A stretch of 64,000 bases of DNA from Plantago major. Lineage: Eukaryota > Streptophyta > Magnoliopsida > Lamiales > Plantaginaceae. The DNA lies in assembly GCA_026545765.1 (NCBI GenBank), contig CM048839.1, positions 4,176,835-4,240,834 on the forward strand, given 5' to 3'. The position numbers and the translations under genes are program-made. Shown here in pieces: positions 21,825 through 33,939 of this stretch. The notes under the pieces are model-generated. The model did not search any database. It had not been told where the DNA came from and saw only the letters and a list, made by a program, of their open reading frames with translations. Positions within the stretch are counted from its first letter, which is position 1; each line of letters opens with the position of its first letter.

Positions 21825-24800
21825 CACTACAAGAAAAGTGAGTATTAGCAATGAAGAATTTCCAAGAGAGTATAATCCATTGGTGATACTAGGCAATAGC
21901 AACATACATTCTATTGGTAAAAAGTTGTTTGCGGGTAATTCATGAATTTACATTTAGCAACAAATGGTTCCTTAGTAATAAGATTTTGCCAACTAGATAT
22001 TCGTTGGCCATTCTAAACATTATTACCAACCATTTTTTTAACAATAAAGAAAATATTACTAAGGAATTATGCCTTGATGTCTTGTTGCCCATATAAGATC
22101 CACGGTTTCGTCTTCTCCCATTACAAACTAATCCCTCAACATCTCTTCTCAAATTTTCCTCAGCCCTCTATTTTCTCGAACTATGGTGACGGCATGTACT
22201 CGATGTTCTTTGTTGGCGAGGGCTTTGTATACATGCCCAAAGAATGGTTTTAATAAGATAATAAATTTTATAGGGGTTTCAACTCTTTAACTTTAACTTT
22301 TTTATTCTTTCCCTTTCTTCAACTTTTACATAGATAATATTCACTTTGATTGAGAGCCTAACGCAGTAGGTTTTGTTGAATTTATAATTCTATAATTTAT
22401 TCATTTGAACTTTTCACCGTATGTTTCGTATTATTACAACATTTTGCGAGAAAGTGATGCATTTTTCGTCTAAGTTCTTTAAATTCGTTGCTTTCGGTTG
22501 ATTTTTTGCATTGACAATGTATTTTTCCTTTATTATTATGAAGCTTTTCAAAGTGAAAGTTATATATTTGTTGATATTTCAGATCCATATTCATGTTTTC
22601 TTCAACTACACAGGACCATATAATTCATCTTCTACAATTACTCATAAGAACTTTTCACCGTGTGTTTAGTATTTTACAAAATTTTGCGAGAAAGGTGATG
22701 CAGTTGTCGTTTGAGTTCTTTAAATTTGTTGCTTTTCGGTTGATTTTTTTTTTTTTTTTTTGCATTGACATTTTTTTTTTGTTATTATTATGAAGCTTTT
22801 GAAAGTGAAACTTATATATTTATTGATATTTCAGATCCACAATCATGTTTTCTTCAACTACACGGAAACATATAATTCATCTATTGACAACCCAACAATA
22901 CTTGGCGTTTTAAAATATTGTTTGATAAGATGATTCAGAAGTTATGTAATTCGCTAATTTAAGTGTTAAATCGTCTGTGTCTTGTATAGTTAGTCGTTGG
23001 TATTTGGCATTAAAAAGTGCTATGTTTTATGGAATGTCAACTTTGTTGTATGCCATGGGTAGATTATAATTGATGCTACCATTTCAATTGGCTTCACCGT
23101 TTCAGTATGACTGTAAACAAGGTTTTTCTCATGAAGTTAGGGACTCAAAAGAATCTCTTTTCTTCTCTGAATCAATCTTTGTAAACAATGTGCTTAAAAT
23201 GCCCGATTAAGCTGTTAGTAGTGGATAAAATATATATTACTTTTGTTCAGACCACATTTTGATGTTAAGTTAATGAGTTTAAAACTAATGTATCTTATAA
23301 ATGTGTATGGTTCTACTCGATAGTAGAATTTGATAGTTGTTCTCATTATCTTTATGGTGGATTTAATTAACAAACTCATCTAGTAGATACAGCTTTATTT
23401 GTACTTCAATCTGTTGCTTTGACAACCTGATCTATGATTCTTTAATCAATGCTCCTCGAAGCAATACATCCATTTGGTACTCTATTGTTCCATACAGGGT
23501 AATGTTGGATGTAATGTAATTCTGGAAGCAGAAGCCAAGTTCAATAACCCTACGATTGAAAGTGGTGGAACGCGCCAACTTGTATGAGTGGTAAAATTCA
23601 GATTTCAGATTGTGCTTGGAAAAATAATCTCATTTTCTTATTGGATGTCCATTAAATAGTCATATTTCTCTGTTTTTTTGCTTATCTTTTTATCATACAT
23701 GACAAACCGGCTTGCCACTTTGTAGAACATGCTTTGATCTGTGCATATGTTCATCACTTGTTTACGTGACGCAAATAATATACATGTTATTCTTTTCAAC
23801 GAATTAAAGGATGTCAAGATTTAGTAGATTCTTGTCTATGTGTTCCCTCTCTTGAAATGTTAAGTTTGTCTTGTCCTCCACCATGGCTAACAAGGGGATC
23901 ATTTGTTCCTTTTATCATTTCAGGTCCACAACACTGTTGAAAGTTCCATAATTTTTTCGTAAGTGCAGACACTCCAATGTTGGTCTGCAGGGATTTCAAT
24001 TCGATTCCTGGAAGTGGAAGGTGTTATTTCCTTTATTTTGCTACTGTGATAAAAATGTGCAACAAGTTAATTAGTTGTCTAATGTGCTTGTTGTAGGATG
24101 CTCTCTTGGAGATGATTATTTTTGTTGATGGTCATGAGTTATGCCAATGCTTCCTGTTAGAGTTGTCAGTCCCGTTTGTAGAGTTTTTTTACATTCTCGA
24201 TGATATCAACCTACTGAGTATAGCACACACATGGAAAAAAAATTAATAGTTTGCATTTTATACTTTGTAAGGTTGTTATTTCAACTAAGCTAAGTAGCAC
24301 ATGAATCCTTGCATGGCCTGTTTATATAATGTTGAATTGTATAAGAGAATGGAACAAATTGTTTTAATATACTATGTATTCTACAGAGTTGTCATGTTCT
24401 ACCCTTTGTTAATTGTTTATGTTGTGTGTTGAAAAGTTCTTCTATATATTCTTTATCACTCATTATTGGCAATAAATTAATTTTGTCTTTTGTGAGTTTT
24501 TTTGAGATATTTCATGAAATTGGAGTTTAAGAATTATCAGATGTTCTAAATTAGAAGAAAATGAATTTCATGATATATTTACTGAAATGGCAAACTTTCT
24601 TTTTTAATTGGTGACCAAGTTTAGCCATGGATTATTCCTTGGTAATATATACAATTCCCACACATCGTCCCTTGGTAATGAGGATATGTGGTACGGGCCA
24701 AAAGGTGGGGCAAAAAGGGCCCGAGTTATATTACCAAGGAAATATTCATTGGGTAAACATAATAGGTAACATATGATTCGTTGGTATTACTTTCTTTTAC

Positions 24801-24990
24801 TTGTGGATTATTTGTTGGGAATAACTATTACCAAGGGACACTAACATCCGTTGGGAAATCGTATTAGCCACGAGACATACACCAATGAAGTTATAGCTAG
24901 GATATTTCGTTGGTAAAGCCTCTTTACCGATGAATTTTCAAATATTATCAACAAAACTAATTCTTGATGTTAAGCAATATTCTTGTAGTG
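21825..24990. mobile_element. Non-autonomous CACTA (En/Spm) element, 3.17 kb
   Basis: Begins CACTACAAGAAAA at 21825 and ends TTCTTGTAGTG at 24990, the classical CACTA terminal inverted repeat. A 3-bp target duplication, TCC, lies at 21822-21824 and 24991-24993. Both subterminal regions carry many copies of a short motif in both orientations (TTGGTAA/TTACCAA, with CGTTGG/CCAACG variants), especially 24630-24920, as expected for transposase-binding repeats. I find no transposase coding inside. A 241-bp tandem duplication lies at 22407-22882. Confidence 0.9.
22407..22882. repeat. 241-bp tandem duplication inside the CACTA element
   Basis: Units start at GAACTTTTCACCGT at 22407 and 22648. Both continue with TTTTGCGAGAAA, GAGTTCTTTAAATT, TATTATTATGAAGCTTTT and ATGTTTTCTTCAACTACAC. 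They differ by scattered substitutions and poly(T) length. Confidence 0.9.
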
Positions 24991-25115
24991 TCCACTACCC
25001 CTCCACCGCCCCTCCATTCCACCGCCTCCACTCCATTGCCCCTCCACCGCACCTCCACTCCACCGCCTCCCATCCACTGCCCCTCCACCGCGCCACATCA
25101 CTGCCCCGCCTCCAC
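24991..25115 (-). repeat. C-rich minisatellite, right part
   Basis: Continuation of the CCTCCACCGCC-type repeat found at 21715-21824. Removing the CACTA element and one TCC would rejoin the two halves. Confidence 0.8.
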
Positions 25116-26722
25116 TCCCATATCTACAGTAGCAACTAGCATATCTGGAATTGTGCCAATTGAGGGTATATTTGTCAAAGTTTAAATTGTTTGATGTTGA
25201 AAGGTCTCTTATTAGAACAAAATTGTTTACTTGGGTCATTTTTTGTGTTGTGGATTTTGAGAGGGTTTTGGCACAATTTAACCCATATTGTATTCCTATC
25301 AACGGCCCATTATATACATGGGCTTCATAAGCTAGCTCCGATTTTATGGGCCAGATCAACTCAATCCTATGCAGCCCATTAATGACGATCATCACGAAAT
25401 ATTGATTTTCGATTTTTTTCATACGTTCACAAATATTATTAATATAACGGATGTTGATCTTGATTTAATACTGTGCAATGAGAATAGTGTAAATGTCATG
25501 TATAGAAATGCATGTATAGATGTTGAATAATGCTTCATCTGCATCTAATAAGTTCAGACCCGATACGTACTCAATTTTAAATATTATAGAAAATGGAAAC
25601 TACTACACATATTCTGAATTAACTTACGCATTTTGCCAAACTTTCTTGTTCTCACATTTATTTTGATTTTCGAATTAAAATTGAAAAAAATAAAAATAAT
25701 GAGTAGACAAGTTTATTGGAATGAGTAATCTAAGTAGAGTCTGACAAATTGCAGCGTACGTACAATTAGTCCGTCAATAATTGTAATTTATGTAGTGTAA
25801 TGATGTCATGATCTTGGTCTAGACACCAGAGATAATTCAGATAGATTATTTAATTACATCATTGATTCCGACAATATGGAGAATAATTAAAGATAATTAG
25901 GGTGGTGGTGAGGTCATTATACGTTTTGCCGTTAGAGTTAATCAGCATTGAAATCCCTCAAGTTTTATGGGAATGATAAACTTAATTGGCAACTTGCTGT
26001 TATGTTATCATGTTATAATAACAATTCCAATGCTGGATTTTGGGTAATCTTATTCAACAACTATTTATTCAAACGATGTATTTTTGCGCGGGCTAATTTT
26101 ATAATTCTTGGTGACTTGATATTGAACAAAAGGTGTATCCACTCTAACGGTTGACTGGTTTAATCTTTCCCTCAACTTGTTGTAATTCCATAGGTTCATT
26201 TAAATATTGTAACATGTATATTATATGTTGCACCTTTGTACCGTATAATGTACTCAATCACCATGAGTCACTATAGTATGCTGACGGGAGGAAAAAACCG
26301 TGTGTAATACTGATTATTTTATGTATGTTTAGGAGTTCTTTTATCAAAGAACAAGATTGTCCATGAACAATTTCAAAAGTAAAATAGTTACAGAATCCAG
26401 CTGAAGCCAACATATAGTAAGTAAATAATGAAATGAATGTTAATTGAGGAGTATTTATATTTTTATAGAGTATATCATGAGAGAAAAAGATTATTTCTGC
26501 ATCTTCTATTTCATGATATCAAACCTGTAACGATCCATACAAACCCCTTGGGCCACGCATATGCCATGGGTTACACACATTTCATTAGTACACGACATGT
26601 CGGGCTATCGTAATTATTCATGACATGGTTTATACAAGTCATCAGTATAATGTCATACGGTAGAGTTCACAGATATTTGATTTATTTATCGAATCACCCA
26701 TTCACCGCACACCATGTGAGAG
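25116..26722. other. Intergenic, no gene seen
   Basis: AT-rich. Short GGCCCA/TGGGCC motifs cluster at about 25300-25375. These can act in plant promoters, but I find no coding region next to them. Confidence 0.6.
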
Positions 26723-26894
26723 GGGAGATTCTTCCATAGACCGGGTCTATGAGTAAGTTGTAGACCTTGTGGATCACAATAAACAACGTCACTTGGGAAA
26801 TGAATTTATAATTATTCTTTCAAGTCATATGGTTCATTCTCATCCACATGTTTTACAACTTACTTATAGACTGGGTCTATGTAAGAACTTTCCG
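26723..26894. mobile_element. MITE, 172 bp, hAT- or Mutator-like
   Basis: Terminal inverted repeats of about 50 bp: GGGAGATTCTTCCATAGACC onward from 26723 pairs with the inverse of ...GGTCTATGTAAGAACTTTCC ending at 26893. A perfect 8-bp target duplication TGTGAGAG flanks it at 26715-26722 and 26895-26902. It has no coding capacity. Confidence 0.8.
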
Positions 26895-26902
26895 TGTGAG
26901 AG

Positions 26903-28933
26903 TGTTTTCTAGTATATCACTTTTCTAGTGTTCTCAATGGATAGAACGCATACTCTACCGATAACCTTATATGTATGACGAGTTTATACCTACACATTAC
27001 CCTTTTTTACCCGATTCATATCCTACCGTAACTAATAGATATGTGCTAGGATCTAGGTCGTTCCAAGCATGTGTTGAAATAGGTTCGAGGTGGATGAAGA
27101 TTCATGTCCACCCGAAATTCCTTTAAAAAGTTGAGTTTTGAACTGGTATTTGGTAAGGTCCAATTCAGATAGAGGCAAGAATTAATAAGAGTTTCAAATG
27201 AATTGTATATGATCGTAAAAGTTGAATTCGCGGCTATAAGATGGGCACATAAACATAAAAACCTTAAATGCATCGAACCTAGACCAAAGTGAGTTGATCT
27301 TTATCTCTTATTCACGCAGGCAGGCAGAAGATAGTGGCAATGAGACGAGACCATGTGAAGTGGGAGCAACTTAGCTAGCTATCTAGCAAGTGATTCGATC
27401 ATATGGAAACAAGAGAATAAAATCAATTATTAATCAATTTATTTTTGCATTTTGAAGCATACAAATTAGACATATGCATAACAATATATTACGACTCCAT
27501 TCCCAAGCATAGTGGAGCAAGTGAACTCTAGACACACTAGTATTTTTGTAATGTGTACTTTATAGTAGTATTATAAAATATACACAACATGTAGATTGAT
27601 CAAGTGGAATTTCACACTTCATTAATTCATCCTGTATCTTGTTTTGTTGAAACTTAGGAGGACCGTTACGCACCGCTTCATTAGGAGTAATTTGCTCTCG
27701 ATCACTGTCCATCGACCTTTTTATTTAACGAGACAGAACACTTATCACTAAGCAACTCATGATTATCACTTCAAGATCGATCATATATGTATAAATCTTC
27801 ATTCAATAAATAATTTTATCGATCAATGTATTTACTCGGTATCTCTTTATAGTAGGTATACATGTATACGGAGGATTCAAAATGTATCTTAAATCTCATT
27901 CAAGAAAATTTTACTTAGATACATCTTTTTATAGTAGGTATCCTTGTACAAGGAGGAGGTGTTAAGACCCTTTAACTACTTGATAGTCAACGAGGTTAGC
28001 TTACTTTTTTCGGCTTTATTTTTAGCCTCACGTTTATGATAGTTTGGTAATTACGTTAGAATATGTACCTCATATATAAATAGATGGAACATAGAATGTT
28101 TAGTAACGTGGCACTGGGCTTACATTGGCTCGGTTCATATCCTTAGACTCGGCCACATAAGTCATACGATGCTCAATATAGAAGCATCAGAAAGGCCGAA
28201 GAAGGTTATGTAATTTACATGTCGAGATTAGAATCTCAAATCTCAATTGATGTGGGACTTTCCGGTCGGTTCACTATACGCTGGTTTATCCGGATGATGA
28301 GCTCGATATTCATACTTGGGCTTAGTACATGTCTTGTGCTCGTTTGTCTTGAGTCGACTCAGATTATATCACACTTTACATGTGTAGGGAAATTTAAATA
28401 GTGGTTTAAAAAAATGAATATACATATATGCACTTGAGTAATTTTTACGAGATATCGTCTATCAGTAGATCATATCAATATAAAATATTTAATTACAAAC
28501 TTTACACATTCAGAAATGCAGGTAATATGAATCTAATGCGTTTGTATTGAAACATGTGATGATTGAATTTAACATAATTATATTTGCACTTAGTTAAATT
28601 GAAGTGTTTATTTGATATTGTCGTAAAAGTTAGTATATACACTGACATTTGGCAGCTGAAAGCCTGAAAATCATGTGATGGGTCGATAGATACATAGGTT
28701 AGATTAGCTAGGGTATGGAAATGGAATGTCTTTATTCTTTGAAAGCGTGACGATCGATTTTATATAGTATGATTTGATCTCTAGGTAGATAATTAGCTAG
28801 TACTTGTAAGCTCTGAAATACTTTCGGCCCCCTTGTGATTTTTGTCTGCTTCCTTTTCACTATGGTAATAATAATTACCATAGCATAGTCCTATTCCTAC
28901 ATGATACTACTACTATAGGCTATATCATACTTA
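26903..28933. other. Intergenic, no gene seen
   Basis: AT-rich. A short diverged direct repeat (TTTATAGTAGGTAT) recurs at 27847 and 27933. Otherwise nothing recognisable. Confidence 0.6.
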
Positions 28934-29180
28934 CTCCCTCCATTTACAAAGTTTACTTTTTAGTTTTGTGTGAATTTTAATGAATATGAAATAAAATAGT
29001 AAGTAGATGGTATAAAGTAATAGAGATAATATAAAAGTAAGAAATAGAATAGATAAAATAGAAAAGAAATTAATAAAAAAATTAATAAGTGTAGATATTG
29101 GATTTCCAGAAAAGAAAACGTTAAACTTAAAAAAAAAAATTGAAATGATAAAATGTAAACCTTTAAAAATAACGGAGGAG
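28934..29180. mobile_element. Stowaway-type MITE, 247 bp
   Basis: Starts CTCCCTCCATTTACAAAGTT and ends with the inverse ...AACGGAGGAG, flanked by TA at 28932-28933 and 29181-29182. It is clearly related in sequence to the Stowaway at 60839-61081 (shared ATGAAATAAAATAGTAAGTA-like interior). Confidence 0.88.
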
Positions 29181-29462
29181 TATCATATTGATCAAATAGT
29201 ACCGTAAATTAATTATCAAAGCATTAATTGCTTGCTTTGTAAACTAGTAGTAGTACTTAGTACTAGCGTTTTAATTAACGTTCTAATAGTACTAGCGTTT
29301 TAATTAACGTTCTATATAGTTTATTTGTGTCTAGATTCTGCCACCTTATATTTGGTTGACATCAACACCCTCTCATATTGAATTTTACCCATTGGATCAC
29401 CCTCTCATATTTATAATTTTATTAAAATATATCACCACGGAAAGTGTGACGGGTGAAGATAA

Positions 29463-29959
29463 GGGTAAAATACATTTTTGGTACTCTAGTGTGAGACATT
29501 ATCGATTTTGGTACTCTAGAGTGGTCGCGTCCAATTTATTGTATTAATTATCAATAACTATGTACAATTTATGTACTAATTGAATTTATGAGGTGCACCA
29601 TCACATTCACGTGTGGGCGAATGTCAAACGCCGAAAGATAGATATAGAAAATTGATTGTTCGCAAGATATCGTGGACTTCGTCCCACTCACAAGCGTCAG
29701 ATTGTTCCTCGGCATATTCTTTTTTGTAGGCTTTTTCATCAATTTTGTTTCAATCGACTTTCAATTAATTGAATTCACGTGAAATTGAAGTTAGGTTAAT
29801 TGTAACTTGGTACTGATTTGCACACCCACCATCTAATTTACAATTAATACCTTAATCGTAAATAGTTATTGATAAATAGTACATAAATTGGACGCGACCA
29901 CTCTGGAGTACCAAAACTAGAAATGTCTCACAGTAGAGTACCAAAAATGAATTTTACCC
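29463..29959. mobile_element. MITE with long (about 110 bp) terminal inverted repeats
   Basis: GGGTAAAATACATTTTTGG at 29463 is matched by the inverse of the sequence ending ...AATTTTACCC at 29959. The two arms stay similar for about 110 bp, including GTGAGACATT, AGAGTGGTCGCGTCCAATTT and TATCAATAACTA. No clean target duplication is visible. The internal 270 bp has no coding signal. Confidence 0.82.
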
Positions 29960-30571
29960 GTCAAGGGAGTTGCATGTTTTTAAGCGAACACTGTTTGGTA
30001 AATATCATAAAACTCCATTCCCATTTAAACGGACCATTCTTAGTTCATATAGTTATTTTTCCTTCTTTTCATAAAATTCCAGTCCCATGTAGACTTATAT
30101 TAATAAGCCTTTTTTAATAGATTATAAATGAGTATAAGCCTTATTTGTCTGTCTGTCAGTTTTAACTTTTACTCCCTCGAGAATAATAAATTTTAAAGTT
30201 TTCTATTTTAACTTTTTTCGGACAATCACAATTAATTCTGACTATAAATTATTATTAAAATATAATTATAAATATTTTAATAAAATTATATACGAAAATT
30301 TAAAGTTTAATATTTTATAATATAATTTTATTTTGTTAAGTATTAATTATTATATTTTAAAAATAATTGTGGTCAAAATTGACTATAGTTAACTGTATCA
30401 AAGTAAACCAAAAGCTGGTAAAAATGTAGTTACTAATGTAATATAAATGAATTTCTTTTTTATAACTGTTAACTCATAACACACTTAATTTGATGTTAAC
30501 ATAAACTAATAATGTGATACTTTGATAACAAAATTTAAACTATGAACTTAAATCCCTTAACTGCCGAAATA

Positions 30572-30975
30572 TAAAAAAAAAAAAAAAAAAAAAAAAAATT
30601 AAGTTGTGACACTTCTAAAAGTAGTACTTTTAGTTCTTACAGTCCGATTTAGGTACTTCGTTAGCCAAACTTAACAAAACTGTTAATTTGATCGAAATAG
30701 TAGTAATTACTAGCATGAATTAGTCGATTTTACCGTCACTTGTTGTTATTTGGAATCGCGTGCTTTGTTTAAAATGTCAATGTTTAGAGCTTGATCCCAT
30801 GCAACGACTTATTAACTTTAGTTATTACTATTTCGGTTAGAATTAACGGTCTTTTAAGTTTGATCTGACGGAGTACCTAAATTGAATACGAAAGGTACCT
30901 AAATCGGATTGTAACAACTAAATGTACCTTCTTTTTGAAGTGTCACAACTTACAGTACATTTTTACTTTTTTTCC
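30572..30975. mobile_element. MITE-like inverted repeat element, about 0.4 kb
   Basis: The arm from 30600 (AAGTTGTGACACTTC, TTTAGTTCTTACA, TCCGATTTAGGTAC) is inverted at 30957-30830 (GAAGTGTCACAACTT and so on). Arms of about 120 bp run as far as GAAATAGTA. Poly(A) at 30573-30598 and a T-rich tract at 30960-30972 lie at the outer ends. Confidence 0.75.
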
Positions 30976-32384
30976 CGGGTTTCTTAAAATATAACATTAT
31001 AATTTTAGAAAAAAATCACAAATTATTGTGTGCAGCCATCCATACCATCTATAGTAAATTCAAAATTAGACCTAGCGTTTTTAAGGAAAACATTGATGTT
31101 TTTAAGTAAGACAACATATGCTCTGGATAATAATCATAATATTTATCCCTTTTTTATCCATCTAAATAGATTGTGTTTTAGAAGACATACTCCCATAGAA
31201 AAACAATTTAAGTGTGAAAGTAGTTTTTTTTCAAGACATTGTGACCAAACTTCAAAGTAACCAAGTTACTAAAGACACAACCTAGTTGTATAAGCATGCT
31301 GCGGAAGAATACATTTTTCTTAGTAAGTGGAAATTTCTCAGTAATACATTTAGTCAAGTGAAAATCTAAATGATATAGTAGGTTGACTAAGTCACTCACT
31401 GAAGATACTACCCGCTGAAGGATTCGGTTGTTGAAAAACAATGTAAATATCCATTGTGCGGAAAAGATAAGGCAATACATTTTTGCTAAAAAATAAAATA
31501 GTACTCATTGCAAAAAAGCAAAACTGATGGGGGATTACACGACAAAGTCTTTGTACCTCCAACAGTACAATTTAGGTCAATCGATTTGAAATGTAAACAG
31601 ATATATTTCAAACGGAACTTTGCACTTTTAATAGGAACACTTAGAACTTGAGAAACCACGGAACGGAACCAAGAACTCATACACTTGCTATTGCGAGCAA
31701 AATCTCTAAAGTCTTTTTAAGTTCATAAGTTCCTAACAATACTTAAGATTTCAAGTTACTTGTGAAGAAGTAGAACTAGTTTTGATGACTCATGAGAGTT
31801 CTTTTTTAACAAAAACAAGTCTTTCTCTATATAAACAATATATCAAATCTTTTAAACATAACAACTTTGGTTGAGTTCCTTTATCATTGAAATTAACTGA
31901 AATATTGTCACATGTACCATAATTGGAGTAATTGGACAATAGGCGTTATAGTTTCTTCTAGCCCAATTTCGGCTTTACCCAGAGACGACGTAGATAAGGT
32001 TGTCGGTCCTGTCCTTTCCGGCTATGGCTGACAGTAAATCCAAGTTCAATTGCTTAATTTCAAATTGTATTTTGGCAGTTGAATCGGCTTTTCCTCCGAA
32101 GATGGAAGCATTTCTCTATTTTCATAGATTCCAGATCGAAGCTAAGAAGACCCAGTTCCAAGGGATAGAATGGATCAAAGCTAAGAAATCTTGTTTGAAG
32201 ATGCACGTGGAAAAAAAACTCGTGCATAGACACCGTTAGAACATGAAACACGTGCCGATTTGAAGGAAAATTGACTAATTCACGCTAATTCTTTCTATTT
32301 CGGTTACCAAAATTGGACTAACGCTAAACAAAAGGTACCAAATTTGAATGGTCACAAATTAAAGTATCAAAAATGATTTTTTTC

Positions 32385-32386
<2 letters not shown>
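30976..32386. other. Intergenic, no gene seen
   Basis: One moderately GC-rich patch (about 31960-32230) has an open frame of 79 codons on + and 63 on -. Neither matches a family I recognise. Confidence 0.55.

Positions 32387-32430
<44 letters not shown>
32387..32430. repeat. (AAT)n microsatellite
   Basis: About 14 uninterrupted AAT repeats. Confidence 0.95.
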
Positions 32431-32431
<1 letters not shown>

Positions 32432-32637
32432 TTATGATGTTTCCAATATGATTTAACAAATCATTGTTTAATAAATCATTGTTTGACAAAAAGAGAAAGC
32501 ATGGAACCTCATGGAATGGGGGGAAAAAATAAAAATCCATCAGCATGTTCAAACAAATTGGGTATGTGGCGGTTAATCGGTCACTTATGTGATTCGGAAA
32601 ATCAGTTTTACATATGTAGAAGAATAAATTATAGACA

Positions 32638-32846
32638 CTCCTCTCGTCCCAAAAAAAAATATATTGTTCGACATTTTGAGTTCGACTTATAATACAAATT
32701 AATTACTATATATTATTTAAAAAATATTTGATGAATTATATTGCAAAATTATATTAAATGTACTTTTACAGATATAATTTTATTAAATATTTTGTTGGTG
32801 TATATAATTTAAAACTCAACTGAGACATAATTAATGGAATGAGGAG
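32638..32846. mobile_element. Stowaway-like MITE, 209 bp, diverged
   Basis: Starts CTCCTCTCGTCCC and ends ...ATGGAATGAGGAG followed by TA. The left TA is altered. The AT-rich interior and overall size fit Stowaway. Confidence 0.6.
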
Positions 32847-33418
32847 TACATAGAGAAAATAAATTGTATGTAACGAGCAAAATTAGTCCATATGCCTTTC
32901 CGTTTTTTTCTATATTAGTGGAATAATATGAAATTAAGAATAATAAGATAGAATCATAGAAAAGAGAAATGGGTGTGTTTGTGAATAAAGAAACTATTGG
33001 AATTAAATAGAAATAAGATGCAATTTGCCAAGGGGAGTGCAATTTTCCAGAACCACACAGAAACGCGTGTGTTACAATGGATGAGGTGAGAGAAAGTACA
33101 AACAACTGACTAGAGGGTAATTAAGGAATCTTGACAAGTGAGTAGTATGAGTTGTATTATCAATGGCTTCGATTGGAATGAGGAAGATCTGATGGTTGAA
33201 AATGTATACAACTTCAAGTTGTTGTATGTGAGATTTACACTAGGGTTGTTGAACACTAGATTAGCCCTCCTATAGTGATGGGTACTTTTCAATTAGGTAT
33301 TTGTTTAAAACGTTAATTGAGGAATAATCTTCACTCACGAGAATACACTTTTCTCCGTATTTTTTGGCGTATTGTGAAATAATTAAGCCTTTTTCCCCCA
33401 ATCAGTGTTTGAAGCTTA

Positions 33419-33815
33419 ATTTTTTTTTTTTTTTTTTGGTAAAGTAAGAAAAAAACGTAAACTAAATTCATCAAATGTCAAATAAGGCAAAATACTAGCG
33501 TGGGGTTGTTCCCAAAAGGTGTCATCTCCCACTTCAATATTCGACGACTTTGCGATTGCCGCCATTGCATCTGCTGCTCGATTGCGACTTCTTGGAATCC
33601 AAGCCAACTTAATATCCCAAGGTTTGCGTAATAATTCACGATATTCTTGAACCAAAGTCCAGTTAAACTGATCAGGTTCCTCTTCATCCAACAATACTTT
33701 AACTTTCTGTTCCGAATCCGACTCAAAAATAAGTTTTGAAATTCATCTATCCCACGCATATTGTAATCCCCGAAGAATAGCTCACAACTCTGAATCATTA
33801 ACAGTAGGAGACTGT
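33419..33815 (-). pseudogene. LINE 3' end with RNase H-like (RVT_3) domain
   Basis: On the minus strand, PTVNDSEL and ILRGLQYAW (about 33815-33760) and IFESDSEQKVKVLLDEEEPDQ (about 33740-33675) lead into VQEYRELLRKPWDIKLAWIP and RSRNRAADAMAAIAKSSN (33660-33530). This is the C-terminal RNase H-like domain of plant LINEs. The frame changes once near 33745. A poly(A) (poly(T) on + at 33421-33439) follows directly, as expected for the 3' end of a 5'-truncated LINE copy. Confidence 0.75.
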
Positions 33816-33939
33816 AGTTTTTTAAGGTTAGTTGATTCTTCAAGTTAACGTTGAATGTTGAACGGTTCCTGTCTGATTTGGACTTTCCTCTCTCTATATA
33901 TATGATCATGTGTTGAGCGCGGATCAACCGGCTCACACG

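Noticed and set aside
24970-25422. 150-codon open frame on - with GGGAVE-type repeats
   Set aside because: It is generated by the C-rich minisatellite; the rest of the frame has no protein-like features.
30170-30430. Stowaway-like start (TACTCCCTCGAG)
   Set aside because: The right-hand inverted end is missing and the interior is plain AT-rich. The same applies to 34706 and 42083.
32000-32251. Overlapping 79- and 63-codon frames on both strands
   Set aside because: No recognisable domain, no promoter and no splice context. It is probably chance in a less AT-rich patch.
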